A stretch of DNA of 64,000 nt from Brevibacillus humidisoli (GCF_020923435.1 NZ_CP087263.1:434001-498000), one strand, 5' to 3'. Shown: positions 52,953 through 63,396, numbered from the stretch's first letter. Notes: a model not told the origin generated them from the sequence alone. Numbers and translations are program-made.

Positions 52953-54251
52953 TTGAATCAGCTTTTTAAACTGCAAGAGAGAGGAACAACGGTAGGCACG
53001 GAAGTGCTGGCCGGGATTACGACCTTTCTCACCATGGTCTATATCGTCATTGTCAATCCAGCCGTCTTAAGCGATGCCGGAATGGACTTTCAGGCGGTGT
53101 TTATCGCGACAATCCTGACCAGTATCGTCGCCACACTCTTGATGGGCATATTCTCTAACTATCCGATTGCGATAGCCCCCGGGATGGGGATGAATGCCTA
53201 CTTCGCCTACAGTGTTGTGGCTGGTGGCGGTATCTCCTGGCAGGCTGCGTTGGGAGCCGTCTTTTTTGCCGGACTGATCTTTACCCTGCTTTCGCTGACC
53301 GGCTTTCGCCGCTTGCTGGTCGATGTGATACCGAACAACCTGAAGCATGCGATTACCGCCGGGATCGGTCTGTTTATTTCGTTTATCGGTCTGCAAAGTG
53401 CGAAAATCGTCGTCGATTCTCCCGCCACCCTGGTCACGATCGGGAACTTGACGGAACCGATGACCCTGCTGTCGGTGATCGGGATTGCCATATCGCTGAT
53501 CCTGCTGGCCTATCAGGTAAAGGGGTCCCTGTTTATCGGGATGATCATCACTTCTTTGCTCGCTTGGCTGTTCGGCATGATGGAGCTGCCGGCACAAATC
53601 TTCTCCATGCCAACCGGACTGGAAAAGACTGCTTTTCAGATGGACTTGGCCGGTGTGCTGGAGCAGGGGCTGTATGCTGTCATCTTTACGTTTTTGCTGA
53701 TTACGCTTTTTGACACGACCGGCACGATGCTGGGGGTAGCGGGACAGGCGGGTCTGATGAAAGACAACAACTTTCCCCGTGCCAAGTCGGCCTTGCTGGC
53801 TGACGCAGTCGGAACCACACTGGGAGCAGCGCTGGGGACTAGTCCCACCTCAGCCTATATCGAATCGAGCGCCGGGGTGGCCGTTGGCGGAAAAACCGGT
53901 CTGACGGCTGTAGTGGTCAGCTTGTTATTTGCCATCGCCCTCTTTTTTGCGCCGATTGCGCAGGTGCTGGCCAGCATTCCGGCGATTACCGCGCCTGCTT
54001 TGATTATCGTCGGGTTTTTCATGATGAACGTGCTCCGCAGTATTGACTGGAAGGACTTTGAGGAGGCATTTCCAGCCTTTCTGATCGTCATCACCATGCC
54101 GCTCACCTACAGTATTGCTACGGGGATCGGTCTCGGTTTTATCGTATATCCGATGCTGAAAATCATGCGGGGCAAAGCCAAAGACGTCCATCCGATCATG
54201 TACTTGTTTGCCGTGCTGTTCTTCATACAGATTGGATTTTTTGGCCATTAG
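52953..54251 (+). CDS. NCS2 family purine permease (AzgA/PbuG-like)
   Basis: 432 residues with 12-14 spans. Family stretches: EVLAGITTFLTMVYIVIVNPAVLSDAGMD, GMGMNAYFAYSVV, LFDTTGTMLGVAGQAGLM and GTSPTSAYIESSAGVAVGGKTGLTA. These mark the AzgA-type hypoxanthine/guanine/adenine importers. It starts at TTG 52953 behind GAGAAGGTGGGTCA. No purine riboswitch lies in the 66-bp gap upstream. Confidence 0.92.
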   Translation: MNQLFKLQERGTTVGTEVLAGITTFLTMVYIVIVNPAVLSDAGMDFQAVFIATILTSIVATLLMGIFSNYPIAIAPGMGMNAYFAYSVVAGGGISWQAALGAVFFAGLIFTLLSLTGFRRLLVDVIPNNLKHAITAGIGLFISFIGLQSAKIVVDSPATLVTIGNLTEPMTLLSVIGIAISLILLAYQVKGSLFIGMIITSLLAWLFGMMELPAQIFSMPTGLEKTAFQMDLAGVLEQGLYAVIFTFLLITLFDTTGTMLGVAGQAGLMKDNNFPRAKSALLADAVGTTLGAALGTSPTSAYIESSAGVAVGGKTGLTAVVVSLLFAIALFFAPIAQVLASIPAITAPALIIVGFFMMNVLRSIDWKDFEEAFPAFLIVITMPLTYSIATGIGLGFIVYPMLKIMRGKAKDVHPIMYLFAVLFFIQIGFFGH

Positions 54252-54322
54252 TCAACTGCCTGGTCTAGACGAGCAGCAGTTGACAGGTGAGAGAGAGTTG
54301 CATGTCATTGCATCATGATACG

Positions 54323-54348
54323 GACCGCTGTCCTTTTGGGCAGCGGTC
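54323..54348 (+). terminator. Terminator hairpin after the purine permease
   Basis: GACCGCTG (54323-54330) pairs with CAGCGGTC (54341-54348); AAGTTGTTGTTT follows, a poor T-run. Confidence 0.55.
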
Positions 54349-54358
54349 AAGTTGTTGT

Positions 54359-54658
54359 TTAGAGCGGCTCTTCGTCGTGTTCGGGGTCACTGTGCGTAGG
54401 ATGAGAGGCAGGCTCGTGCCGGGACAATCCCTCGTGGAAGTTGCGAGTCTCGTAGGCAAAGCGGGTGCTGGTCGAATGCTGACCCTCTTCCCATCCGGTC
54501 GCTTTGCCTAGGTAGCGCTCATCCGTGGCGGCGCCATAAGGGCCCTCTGGGAACTCTTCTTGGAGGATTTCGTTTCGCTGGGACTGGACCGTCTCCAACT
54601 CATGATAATCCGGCTTGTCGTACTTTTCGTAGGTCGGCTTCGGTCTTTTGCCCATCAT
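54359..54658 (-). CDS. Hypothetical small hydrophilic protein
   Basis: 99 residues, starting MMGKRPKPTYEKYDKPDYHE at ATG 54658 behind AGGAAAGGAGCGTC, an excellent site. Rich in Glu, His, Pro and Tyr, with no membrane segment, signal or known motif; the end is HPTHSDPEHDEEPL. I do not recognise a family. Low-complexity polar sequence suggests an unstructured or spore/stress-associated small protein, which is only a guess. Confidence 0.6.
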   Translation of the reverse strand: MMGKRPKPTYEKYDKPDYHELETVQSQRNEILQEEFPEGPYGAATDERYLGKATGWEEGQHSTSTRFAYETRNFHEGLSRHEPASHPTHSDPEHDEEPL

Positions 54659-55219
54659 GACGCTCCTTTCCTGTCTGGCAGTCCGTTTCCAAACCATTCT
54701 TAGTGTGTGCAAATGGTATGGTTTTACTCCTGTCGCAAGCCGATTTTGGCAGGCCATTATCCTATTGCTTGGCTCCATACGTAAGACACCCTGAAAGCAA
54801 GGGTGTTTTTTTGTTTATTCCGCAACTGCTTACGTATTTTAAAGTATTAAAGCCTATTAGTGAGCAAGTTTATCCTTTTTACGACAAAAAAGTTGTTTTT
54901 ATAAGTCGGATACAGGGAAATAGTCCCTTGTGTTCTTTTGCATGTAGATACATATTCTCTCGGTAATGGCAAATCCCCCAAACCTAATATGGGACTAACG
55001 ACATATCTGCGGTTCACGCACGAACGAACACAACCGGATTGCCGAACATACATCAAGCATGCACATCAATAGCAGGGCTACACCTGATTGTACAGCCCTA
55101 TTTCTGCGTGAAATGGTTCTATTTTGTGTTTGGATCGGGAAGGGAGGAGTCAGAAAAAGCGTTACCGTTGTGGATTGAAGCCATTTGACGATCCGAGAGA
55201 AACAAGCAGGAGGGAGAGC
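54659..55219. other. 560-bp intergenic region
   Basis: No convincing gene. It holds a terminator at 54786-54812 with no obvious upstream gene on that strand, and a weaker hairpin AGGGCT/AGCCCT at 55074-55099. No riboswitch class could be matched by eye. The last 15 bp are the ribosome site (GCAGGAGGGAGAGC) of the fibronectin-III gene. Confidence 0.5.
54786..54812 (+). terminator. Rho-independent terminator, unknown transcript
   Basis: ACACCCT (54786-54792) pairs with AGGGTGT (54800-54806), then TTTTTTG. No gene ends here on the plus strand, so a short untranslated RNA starting around 54700 is possible. Confidence 0.75.
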
Positions 55220-57143
55220 ATGTTGAAGAGGTGCATGTCCTTATTCGTTTTGTTATTTTTGTTGATTCATGCCCATTCCGCGTATGGGGCGGCGAAGGAT
55301 GAACCGTTCGAAGTCGTAAAAAAAATATCTCGTCAGCATCATACGTACTCCGTTGTCATGGACGTTGAGACAGAGGAGTATTTTCTGCGCAAAGAGGAGC
55401 GGGAAAAAGGAGAGGAAACGCTGGTTTATGAGACTTCACTCGGGAGGTATGAGGGGAAGGTAAAGGTGAAGCTCTCCGTAAGAGAAGAAAGTCTCATCTT
55501 ATTTATCAGCACAAGAGATGACTTTTCGCTGATACAGGCAGATGAGGTTTCCGGCGAAGTGATGAAAGAAATCTCGATAGATGATCTGGGGATTCAAAAA
55601 AACAAAGGGAACCGTGAGCTGAATACCGCCAGCGAACGAGATGTGTCTGCAAACCTTCGCTCGATGACGGTTCCAGAGGCGCCCAGTTTTGTAGCAACAG
55701 AAGAAATGACGCCAACGACGATTGACCTGAAGTGGAACGAGGTCGCAGGAGCGGAAGAATATCGTGTCTATTTTGCCGATCTCTCTGAAGAAGAACCGAA
55801 TGAACTGCTTGTGGAAACGACGGAGACGACAGCTACACTACAACTGCCAAGTTCTACGGTTTACCAATTCTATCTGAGAACAGTGAATGATTCCAGGGAG
55901 AGCGATCCGTATTATTTTATCGCCCTTTTGCCAGACAAGTTTCAACAGGTAGAGGCGGTAAGTGGCATGGACAATCTTCACTTTGAGTGGTCTCCTGTGG
56001 AAGGGGTGGACGATTATAAATTGTATTTCTACTCGGAAGAAGAAAAGGAAGACGAACTGAGAACGGAAGATACCTCTTATACGTTTGAGAACCTCGAACC
56101 TTTGGCCATACACATATTGAACAATGATGCCATATCTGGCACAGAGATCCTGGATGAATTCGCGTTGGTAACGATGACCTACCCACTGGTCCCGCAAGAA
56201 CCAGACGATTTCAACGCTGAGGTGTTACCAGATGCATCACTCCGGCTGGAGTGGGAAGAGAGCGATTACGCAGCAGAATACGTACTCTATCAAGAGGATG
56301 AGGAAATCGCCACTCTCGGCTCTCTGCAGACCAGTTATATCGTCCACGGACTCCAAATAGGCGAAACATATGATTTCTACCTAAAAGCCAGAAATATTTC
56401 CGGGGAAAGTGACCGGGTACATGTAGAAGTGACGATCACACCACCTGACATTCCCGACCCGCCCCTACATGAAGGGGATCTTCCGGCACCTGAAAACTTT
56501 GTAGCGGAGGAGATTCTGTCCGAGTCGGTTCTGCTGCGGTGGGACCCCATACCTGAAGCGATCCGTTACGATCTCTGGATCAACGGGGAAAAAAGTGGAT
56601 GTGGGATACACGACGGAATACGAGCTAGACGATCTGGAACCCAGTACCGTATACGAACTTCACCTAAGGGCGATTGGCCCTGATGGAAAGGATGGGGCGT
56701 CAGCTGTCCTGTTGGTGCAAACGTTAGCTGATATGCCGGACCCACCAGAGGCGCCGCTTGTCGAAGTGGAGCGAGTCACTTCGATCAGTGCTTATCTGAC
56801 GTGGAAACCGGTCGAAGGGGCGACCGTCTACAAGATCCGCTATATGGGATACGAGCAAGAACTGAGACGAGAGAACGTCAAGATAACTGGACTGCAGCCA
56901 GACCGGTCATATGTCTTTACCATAACCGCAGCAAATGAAGCTGGCGAAAGTGATCCGGTAGAAGTGGAGATTGAGACGGTCCCCTTTTCCTACGAGTACA
57001 TCTACGATGGGAGTTTGCTCAAGCAAGTGATGAGCTCGTATGAGGAGATCTGGACCTATTACTATGACGATAACGGCAACAACACAGAAGTGATCTACCA
57101 ATCGGAGCCTGATAAAGCAGATCAAGAATTTGACATTTCCTAG
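55220..57143 (+). pseudogene. Secreted fibronectin type III protein, broken by one-base frameshift
   Basis: Signal peptide (MLKRCMSLFVLLFLLIHAHS...YGA) and about five FN3 domains, each opening with sequence such as EAPSFVATEEMTPTTIDLKW, PDDFNAEVLPDASLRLEW and PAPENFVAEEILSESVLLRWD. At 56589-56594 an A6 run shifts the frame: upstream reading gives NGEKSGCG and stops at 56683, while skipping one A gives NGEKVDVGYTTEYELDDLEP and continues to 57143. The tail ends with a YD-repeat-like YYYDDNGNNTEVI. It lies 18 bp before the RHS gene, so both form an operon. Sequencing error, true mutation or slippage cannot be separated here. Confidence 0.8.
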
Positions 57144-57161
57144 CAAGAGGTGAAGATACGG

Positions 57162-60100
57162 ATGAAAAAGTGGCTGCGCCAAGCGTATACGATCTGCCTG
57201 TCACTGGTGATCGCCCTCTCCTCGGTGGCACCAGCGGGCGTTGTGTTTGGACAAACAGATGAAACAGCAGGTGTCCCGAATGCCCTGAGTACCACAGGTA
57301 TAGAGGAGACGGATGGCTTTATTGACCATACGGGACTGCTTGACGATACAGCTGATTGGGTTTTTGACGATTATCCTGAGGTCCTCGTGGACGACTCGGA
57401 CATCGAGTACCCGGATACGTCGGAGCAGCCGGTCCTGACAGAAGAGGACATTCTGGCGATGCAGTGGGATCAACTCACCGCCCACGCCGTAGTCAAAATC
57501 AACGAACTGTTTGAAAGACGAACGATCCAGATCGCATCGTTCTTTTACACCAATCTGCAGAAACTGCTCTCCATAGACGAGATCAACGAAACCTACGATT
57601 GGTCGGTAGAAGATGTGATGTGGGAGATAGAGGAACTGGACATCGATCAATACAACCACTTGATCAAATACGCACCGGTCGCGGGGTTTACCCATAAGAA
57701 GTGGAAGCGAAAAAAAGATAACGGCAACCCTGACCCGGGAAATCCTCCATCCGGCCCTCCTGGACAAGGTGAGGGAGGAGATGACGATGGAGGAGGCAAC
57801 TGCGGCAACGATAAAGACAACGGCAATGCCCAGGGCTGTGACAAAGGCAACAAAGGCGGTGGAGACAAGGGGAACGGTGGCAACAACGGAGGAAATAAAG
57901 GCGGCGACAAAGGAAACGGCAACGGCAACGGAAACGGCAAAGCGAAAAGTCTTACTGCTGTGGACGAGGTAGCGCAAAGCTCGTTTGACATCACGGAACA
58001 ATTGACCAATGTGCCACCAGAAGAACTGGTATATACCCCTAAGGACTTTACAAACACGCATTGGAAGAGCAACACGGACAATCCGGTAGATGAACTCTAC
58101 AGGGCAGCCAATCTGGTGGAGACCGATCTGGTGCTAAAGGGCAAGCAAGGCATGGATCTGGTGATTCAGCGACGGTATAACTCCCTGGACAGCTTGATTA
58201 CCCAACCCAGTTTGAAATACAAAAACAGGGAAGAAGCGATCAACGTAACGAAAAACGATGACGTCCCCGGGCCTTTCACCCTTGGAGCCGGCTGGTCGTT
58301 TAACTTCCCCATGTTTGAAGAGTCCAATCAACCGATTGAGGTTGAAAGCGAGGAAACGGACATCGGGATCAAATACAAGCTGAACAGAGATACCCAATAC
58401 GATCGCTGGATTCGGATCACACTTGATGACGGTTCTACGTTTGAAGGGGGGAACGATGATCTTTCTGGCCCGATCAGACTCCTGTCTCCGTACAGTGGTG
58501 TCTCTGCGCGACGGTATTTTGGCGGGGAAATTAGCGTGACTAGAGACGGGTACTACTACCATATGGAGCATGAATCGGACTACCTGGAAGTAAGAAAAGT
58601 AGACCCTTATGGCAATACGATCATCTATCGTATACCGGACGGAAACGAGGATATTCCGATTGAGATTATCGACAGTGTAGGACGTATCGTAATCATTGAG
58701 AAGAATGACAAGGACGTCATTACCGATCTCAAAGTATATGAGGATGCATCGCGTCAGAAGCTGCTCAAGCATATCCGATACCATGTCGAGCAAAAAGAAA
58801 TGTTGATCAATCCGGATAAATCGGAAGCAACAGATAAATTCTATCAGCTCAGCAGTGTAGAGGAAGTTCCTGTCAAACCAGAACAGGGTGAGAAAAGCAA
58901 AACGATTGCGAGTTATACGTACCTGGATCCATTTATGATGGGCAATGCCGAGTTTAATCTGACGCTAAATTATGAACTGCCTGCAGAAAACGGCAAGGTC
59001 CTGCTCGATTACCAGGGGATTGAATCGAAGGCCTATGTCGACGCGGATTTTAACAGGAGGAGTGTGATCCGCTACCTGCTGCTGGACAAGGCTAAATATC
59101 CGATACAGGGTCTTACACTGGGGTACCGGTACAGCCACTACTACCATGGGCCATATGGTCCCAATGATCCCAATACATCGGTTAAAAATCCTTTTGAACG
59201 CAACGTAGTCAGGTTGTATCTCGACAAACAGGCACTATCATACATCACGTATCACCCGGTTACGACTGTTCGCTACGAATATGAGGCGTTTAAACGCAAT
59301 CCCAATGATCCAGAGACAAGTCCGCTGGAGAAAAAGTGGTTTACCAAGGACTATACGATGACGAACAGCGAAGTCTGGAAGCGACCCAAGGAGGAAATCG
59401 AGCGGCTGCGGGGAGTGGACGAACGGCGCAGTGGGGATCGGGTTATCTCCAGGGAGCGGTACCCGTCCCTGATGTTCGGCCGTCCGGTAGAAAAGACGTT
59501 TGAGGTGAATAAAGAGGGGTTTCACCGGCTACGCTTGGTGAAATCGACCGGCTATCGGTTCAACCCACTGGACGACCGTGAAGATGGCAAAGAGTACAGC
59601 TACAATCCAGAAACATATCTAAGTTTTGCCTACGAAGATGATGACATCGATCCAACCTATCAGTATACGTTTCTGGCTCCGACTCCTGAAGTTGAACTGG
59701 CAGCCCAGGATGTGTTTGACTACCTGATGGACCCCGAGGTGGAGGATCGCGAGCAGGTGGAGGATCGCATTCACCTGTACGCCCATGAGACGAAGTACGA
59801 TTACAACCGATATGGGGACAAAATTTTTGAACAGGATCCGCTGGGGAATCAGACGACCTGGGATTACGTCGTGTTTGATGATGATTTTCGTCAGGTAGAG
59901 CACGTCGTCAAGGAGTCGGCAGATGGCACACTCGTACATGAAGAACAGTATGAGTACAACGAAGAAGGATATCTCACCGACGAAGTGATCGAGGATTCAT
60001 ACCCAGGCGGCCAGCATACAGATCGAATCGAACGGCGCTACTACTATGACGAAGATGATGAATTCGTCCTGACAAGCATGCGCGAGGAAATCTACGGTGC

Positions 60101-63032
60101 CGAAGAGAAAGAAGTGACGCGTCAGTTTGACTACGACCAGAACAACCTTCATATCACCGAAGTGACGATCGAAGATGTGGAGCTGGCAGAGGGAGAGACG
60201 GAGAATCTGCGATTGACGTACGAGTATGACGGACTGGATCGCCTGATCAAGCAGGGTTACCCGGACGGCAGTTACGTGCGCTATGAGTACGAACTGCTGG
60301 GTCGACCCAAAAAGGAAACGTTTGTCCCCAGATACGGTGAGGAGCGAGCGATCTGGTATCTGTACGACGATACGGTCACCAAACGGACAGTGGCAAAGGT
60401 GATGCCGGACTTCAAAATACTGGTGACGGTCTACACGCCATTTGGCGATGTGGAGTATCAGTTGGAGCAAGCCTTGACCAGAGGAACGTTTCAACGGCGA
60501 CCTATGTTGTACAACTTCTACTGGATTGATGGCCGTCAGCTGCGCAACAGCTACCCCTATGCACAAGAGGAGCGAAAGACCACCTATCTGTACAACGATG
60601 ACGGTTCGCTGGCATCCGCAACCAATGCATTGGGCCAAGAAACCACCTATTGGCGGGCTAATGCCGCGTTTGACGAGGGAACGGGCAGCTATCTGCCGAT
60701 GAGGGCAGAGAAGGTGGAGTACCCCAATGGTCTCGCAGTGGCTACCTACTACGATCGATACGGACGCGCGGAAAAAACCGTAGAGGAGACAGGGGACGGA
60801 AACAAGGAGCAAACGACGCATTACGACTACAACGACTTTGGCTTTGTCACCGACAAAGAGGTAGAGGGAGATACCGGTGAATCACGGGATTGGGAGTATC
60901 AGTACGATCTGCGCGGCAACCTGATCTACCTGGAGGACCCGGAGCACAACGAGTACCGGTACACCTACGATGCACTAGACAATCTCATCGACGTCTACCA
61001 AAATGACCAGCACACTACCCGTTATCGCTATAATGTGCTGTCGTGGAAGCTGGCAGAGGAAGATCTGCTCAACGACCGTGAAGAGAGCTATCGTTACACG
61101 GTCAACGGAAATGTCGACACCTACACCGATAAAGCGGGGCAAGAATACGAGTACGACTATACGCCCTACTATGAGGTAGAGGAATTGGAGATCTCCGATC
61201 GCTTTGGCGATGTAGTCTACACCAAGCAAAACGAGTACGATCCGAGCTCTCGTCTGTTGGTAGAGGAGTCAGACACCGGAGGCCATACGGTGCGCTACCG
61301 TTACGATCCCTTTCATCGTATGACTCAGTTCACCGCGCTGGGCCATACCTACCGGGTGAAGTATCAAAACGATCCGGATACGATCAACCCGTACAACCTG
61401 GACGACCTGGACGATCTGGTAGACGGTTTTGTCTATTCCGACGGTACGGAAGTGGAATACGAATACGATGAATTGGGTCGCTTGGAACGTCTCAACAGCC
61501 CGCTAACCGGACAGGTGAGCTACGACTATGACACCGATGAAGACGGGGAGACGGTTACGACCTCCTATCCGAACGGCATTTCCATGGAGGCCGAGCGCAA
61601 CTCGTTTGGAGAAACCTTGGAGACCACGCACAGCAACGGATGGGACGAGACCAACGTCTACGACGACTTTGGCAACATCGCCGCTGTCCTGCGAGATGGA
61701 CAGGTGTGGACGTATCAATACGACGAGATCGACCGCATCGTAGAGGAAGCCAATCCCGGCGAGCAAGTGAGGGAGTATCAATACGATGGACTGGGCAACC
61801 GGAAACGGCAGCTATCGGGTGAGTTCCCGATGCCGACCGAATCGTGGGAATACGAGTACGATGCACTCAACCGCCTGATAGAGGCAGAAGTAGACGATAC
61901 GGAAGCCAGATACACCTATTATCCCAACGGCCTGCGTGCGACCAAGACAGTGGAGGGAGAGACGACCCAGTACGTTTACTTTAAAGGACGTGTTGTGGAG
62001 GAATTGGATGCGTCAGGTCGAATCAAAGCACAGAACGTCTATGGGAATCAGTTGGTATTGCGGAAAGACGCTGCTGTGTCTGGCAAGTCTGGATTCTACC
62101 TGTACAACAGCCATGGCGACGTGATGAAGGTCGTGGACAAGAACACGGGTCGTACGCTTAACGAGTACCAGTACGATGCGTGGGGGAATCCGGTGGATGC
62201 GGGGCATCGGGAAGAGATGAGCAACCCGTTCCGCTACGCGGGTGAGGTCTACGATGAAGAGACGGGGATGTACTACCTGCGGGCGAGGTATTATGATCCG
62301 CGGATTGGGCGGTTTGTGACGGAGGATACGTATAAGGGGCAAGTGGATAATCCGCTGACGTTGAATCGGTATACGTATGTGCATAACAATCCGTTGAGGT
62401 ATGTTGATCCGAGTGGGCATCGCTTAGACGCAGCGCATGGAAATGGAGGGATAAATAAGGATCCAAGCGGAATTCTACGTACCGATAACGGGAAAGGGAA
62501 TGTTTATTGGGAATATTACGATTCTCTATATGAGTTAAATGGATCAGGAGCAGTTCCTGAAACAATTCGTCCTGAATATACAGGTAATGCAAAATACGAT
62601 GAAGAAACAGCAATGTATATTGAAATGGCCCTGTCGACTGGCGGAATTCTTGTCAATTCAGCGAAGCAAGGGGTCAAGCAAGCTATTAAGGGTACGGGTA
62701 AATTTGATAATGGATGGGACATGCCTAGAGGTGGTACAGAAATTGGTGGAAGAAGATATTCTGAACATGCTCTTGAAAGAATGGCACCAGATACCATCCA
62801 AGTTCGGGCAGAATTAGAGAAGAGAGCACTAGAAAAAGGATTGAAGCCTGGAACTAAGGAATTCAAGAACTTTGTAGACCCTAGAGGTATTCCTCCAATG
62901 GTCGTAGAAGACACGATCAAAAATGTTAAGCCAGTTCCAGGTAACAGACCAAATACATTGAAATATGATGGGAAGGATGTTACCGTCATTACAAACACCA
63001 ATGGTGATGTAATCACTGTAATTCCAAAATAA
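57162..63032 (+). CDS. WapA-like RHS/YD-repeat polymorphic toxin
   Basis: 1956 residues, ATG 57162 behind AAGAGGTGAAGATACGG. Signal peptide (LRQAYTICLSLVIALSSVAP), an acidic stretch, then a Gly/Asn/Asp/Lys low-complexity spacer at about 185-264, an N-terminal RHS-entry module (ETDLVLKGKQGMDLVIQRRYNSL) and many YD repeats such as YEYDGLDRLIKQGYPDGS and YRYDPFHRMTQF. The RHS core ends in YLRARYYDPRIGRFVTEDTY... YVDPSGHR near 1750. The last ~200 residues are unrelated, AT-rich in codons, and contain YSEHALERM and DVTVITNTNGDVITVIPK, resembling BECR-fold RNase tips. Predicted to be a secreted contact-type antibacterial toxin. Confidence 0.88.
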   Translation: MKKWLRQAYTICLSLVIALSSVAPAGVVFGQTDETAGVPNALSTTGIEETDGFIDHTGLLDDTADWVFDDYPEVLVDDSDIEYPDTSEQPVLTEEDILAMQWDQLTAHAVVKINELFERRTIQIASFFYTNLQKLLSIDEINETYDWSVEDVMWEIEELDIDQYNHLIKYAPVAGFTHKKWKRKKDNGNPDPGNPPSGPPGQGEGGDDDGGGNCGNDKDNGNAQGCDKGNKGGGDKGNGGNNGGNKGGDKGNGNGNGNGKAKSLTAVDEVAQSSFDITEQLTNVPPEELVYTPKDFTNTHWKSNTDNPVDELYRAANLVETDLVLKGKQGMDLVIQRRYNSLDSLITQPSLKYKNREEAINVTKNDDVPGPFTLGAGWSFNFPMFEESNQPIEVESEETDIGIKYKLNRDTQYDRWIRITLDDGSTFEGGNDDLSGPIRLLSPYSGVSARRYFGGEISVTRDGYYYHMEHESDYLEVRKVDPYGNTIIYRIPDGNEDIPIEIIDSVGRIVIIEKNDKDVITDLKVYEDASRQKLLKHIRYHVEQKEMLINPDKSEATDKFYQLSSVEEVPVKPEQGEKSKTIASYTYLDPFMMGNAEFNLTLNYELPAENGKVLLDYQGIESKAYVDADFNRRSVIRYLLLDKAKYPIQGLTLGYRYSHYYHGPYGPNDPNTSVKNPFERNVVRLYLDKQALSYITYHPVTTVRYEYEAFKRNPNDPETSPLEKKWFTKDYTMTNSEVWKRPKEEIERLRGVDERRSGDRVISRERYPSLMFGRPVEKTFEVNKEGFHRLRLVKSTGYRFNPLDDREDGKEYSYNPETYLSFAYEDDDIDPTYQYTFLAPTPEVELAAQDVFDYLMDPEVEDREQVEDRIHLYAHETKYDYNRYGDKIFEQDPLGNQTTWDYVVFDDDFRQVEHVVKESADGTLVHEEQYEYNEEGYLTDEVIEDSYPGGQHTDRIERRYYYDEDDEFVLTSMREEIYGAEEKEVTRQFDYDQNNLHITEVTIEDVELAEGETENLRLTYEYDGLDRLIKQGYPDGSYVRYEYELLGRPKKETFVPRYGEERAIWYLYDDTVTKRTVAKVMPDFKILVTVYTPFGDVEYQLEQALTRGTFQRRPMLYNFYWIDGRQLRNSYPYAQEERKTTYLYNDDGSLASATNALGQETTYWRANAAFDEGTGSYLPMRAEKVEYPNGLAVATYYDRYGRAEKTVEETGDGNKEQTTHYDYNDFGFVTDKEVEGDTGESRDWEYQYDLRGNLIYLEDPEHNEYRYTYDALDNLIDVYQNDQHTTRYRYNVLSWKLAEEDLLNDREESYRYTVNGNVDTYTDKAGQEYEYDYTPYYEVEELEISDRFGDVVYTKQNEYDPSSRLLVEESDTGGHTVRYRYDPFHRMTQFTALGHTYRVKYQNDPDTINPYNLDDLDDLVDGFVYSDGTEVEYEYDELGRLERLNSPLTGQVSYDYDTDEDGETVTTSYPNGISMEAERNSFGETLETTHSNGWDETNVYDDFGNIAAVLRDGQVWTYQYDEIDRIVEEANPGEQVREYQYDGLGNRKRQLSGEFPMPTESWEYEYDALNRLIEAEVDDTEARYTYYPNGLRATKTVEGETTQYVYFKGRVVEELDASGRIKAQNVYGNQLVLRKDAAVSGKSGFYLYNSHGDVMKVVDKNTGRTLNEYQYDAWGNPVDAGHREEMSNPFRYAGEVYDEETGMYYLRARYYDPRIGRFVTEDTYKGQVDNPLTLNRYTYVHNNPLRYVDPSGHRLDAAHGNGGINKDPSGILRTDNGKGNVYWEYYDSLYELNGSGAVPETIRPEYTGNAKYDEETAMYIEMALSTGGILVNSAKQGVKQAIKGTGKFDNGWDMPRGGTEIGGRRYSEHALERMAPDTIQVRAELEKRALEKGLKPGTKEFKNFVDPRGIPPMVVEDTIKNVKPVPGNRPNTLKYDGKDVTVITNTNGDVITVIPK

Positions 63033-63044
63033 GGAGGGTAGTAT

Positions 63045-63371
63045 GTGTCGATAAAATTTGATGAATACTTGCTACTAGAATTATTTGAAAGCGAACCGAT
63101 AATTATAGATAGTGAGGCAGAGATTTACAAGTACCAGAAAAAGGATAATATTGGATTAGCAATAATATTATACTTTTCTGTCTATGACCAATATGCAACT
63201 GTAAGGTTAGAGCATAAAGATATAATAAAACCACTATTTGAAGTTGAAATAAATAACCTAAGACTTATTGATGCAGATAATGAGAAAATCTCTCTCTTTA
63301 AGCAAGAAAGTAAAGAACCTGCTATTCAAATTATAATTTCACCGAGTTTTATGCTAGATATAAGTCTCTAA
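63045..63371 (+). CDS. Candidate immunity protein for the RHS toxin tip
   Basis: 108 residues, starting GTG 63045 behind AAGGAGGGTAGTAT, 12 bp after the toxin stop. Small, acidic, no signal or membrane span: MSIKFDEYLLLELFESEPII..., then FEVEINNLRLIDADNEKISL. Its AT-rich composition matches the toxin tip and differs from the RHS body. I do not recognise the family; the assignment as immunity protein rests on position, size, charge and composition. Confidence 0.7.
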   Translation: MSIKFDEYLLLELFESEPIIIDSEAEIYKYQKKDNIGLAIILYFSVYDQYATVRLEHKDIIKPLFEVEINNLRLIDADNEKISLFKQESKEPAIQIIISPSFMLDISL

Positions 63372-63379
63372 AGATATAG

Positions 63380-63396
63380 AGGCATAGCCTTTTTTA
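63380..63396 (+). terminator. Weak terminator after the immunity gene
   Basis: AGGC-ATA-GCCT followed by TTTTTTA, 9 bp after the stop. Stem only 4 bp. Confidence 0.4.

Noticed and set aside
54659-55219. Cyclic-di-GMP or purine-type riboswitch upstream of the fibronectin-III gene
   Set aside because: No conserved core of a known class could be matched by eye; only simple hairpins.
57714-57955. Low-complexity GGN/GNK-rich stretch as a CRISPR or tandem repeat array
   Set aside because: In-frame Gly/Asn/Lys spacer of the RHS protein; no regular repeat-spacer structure.
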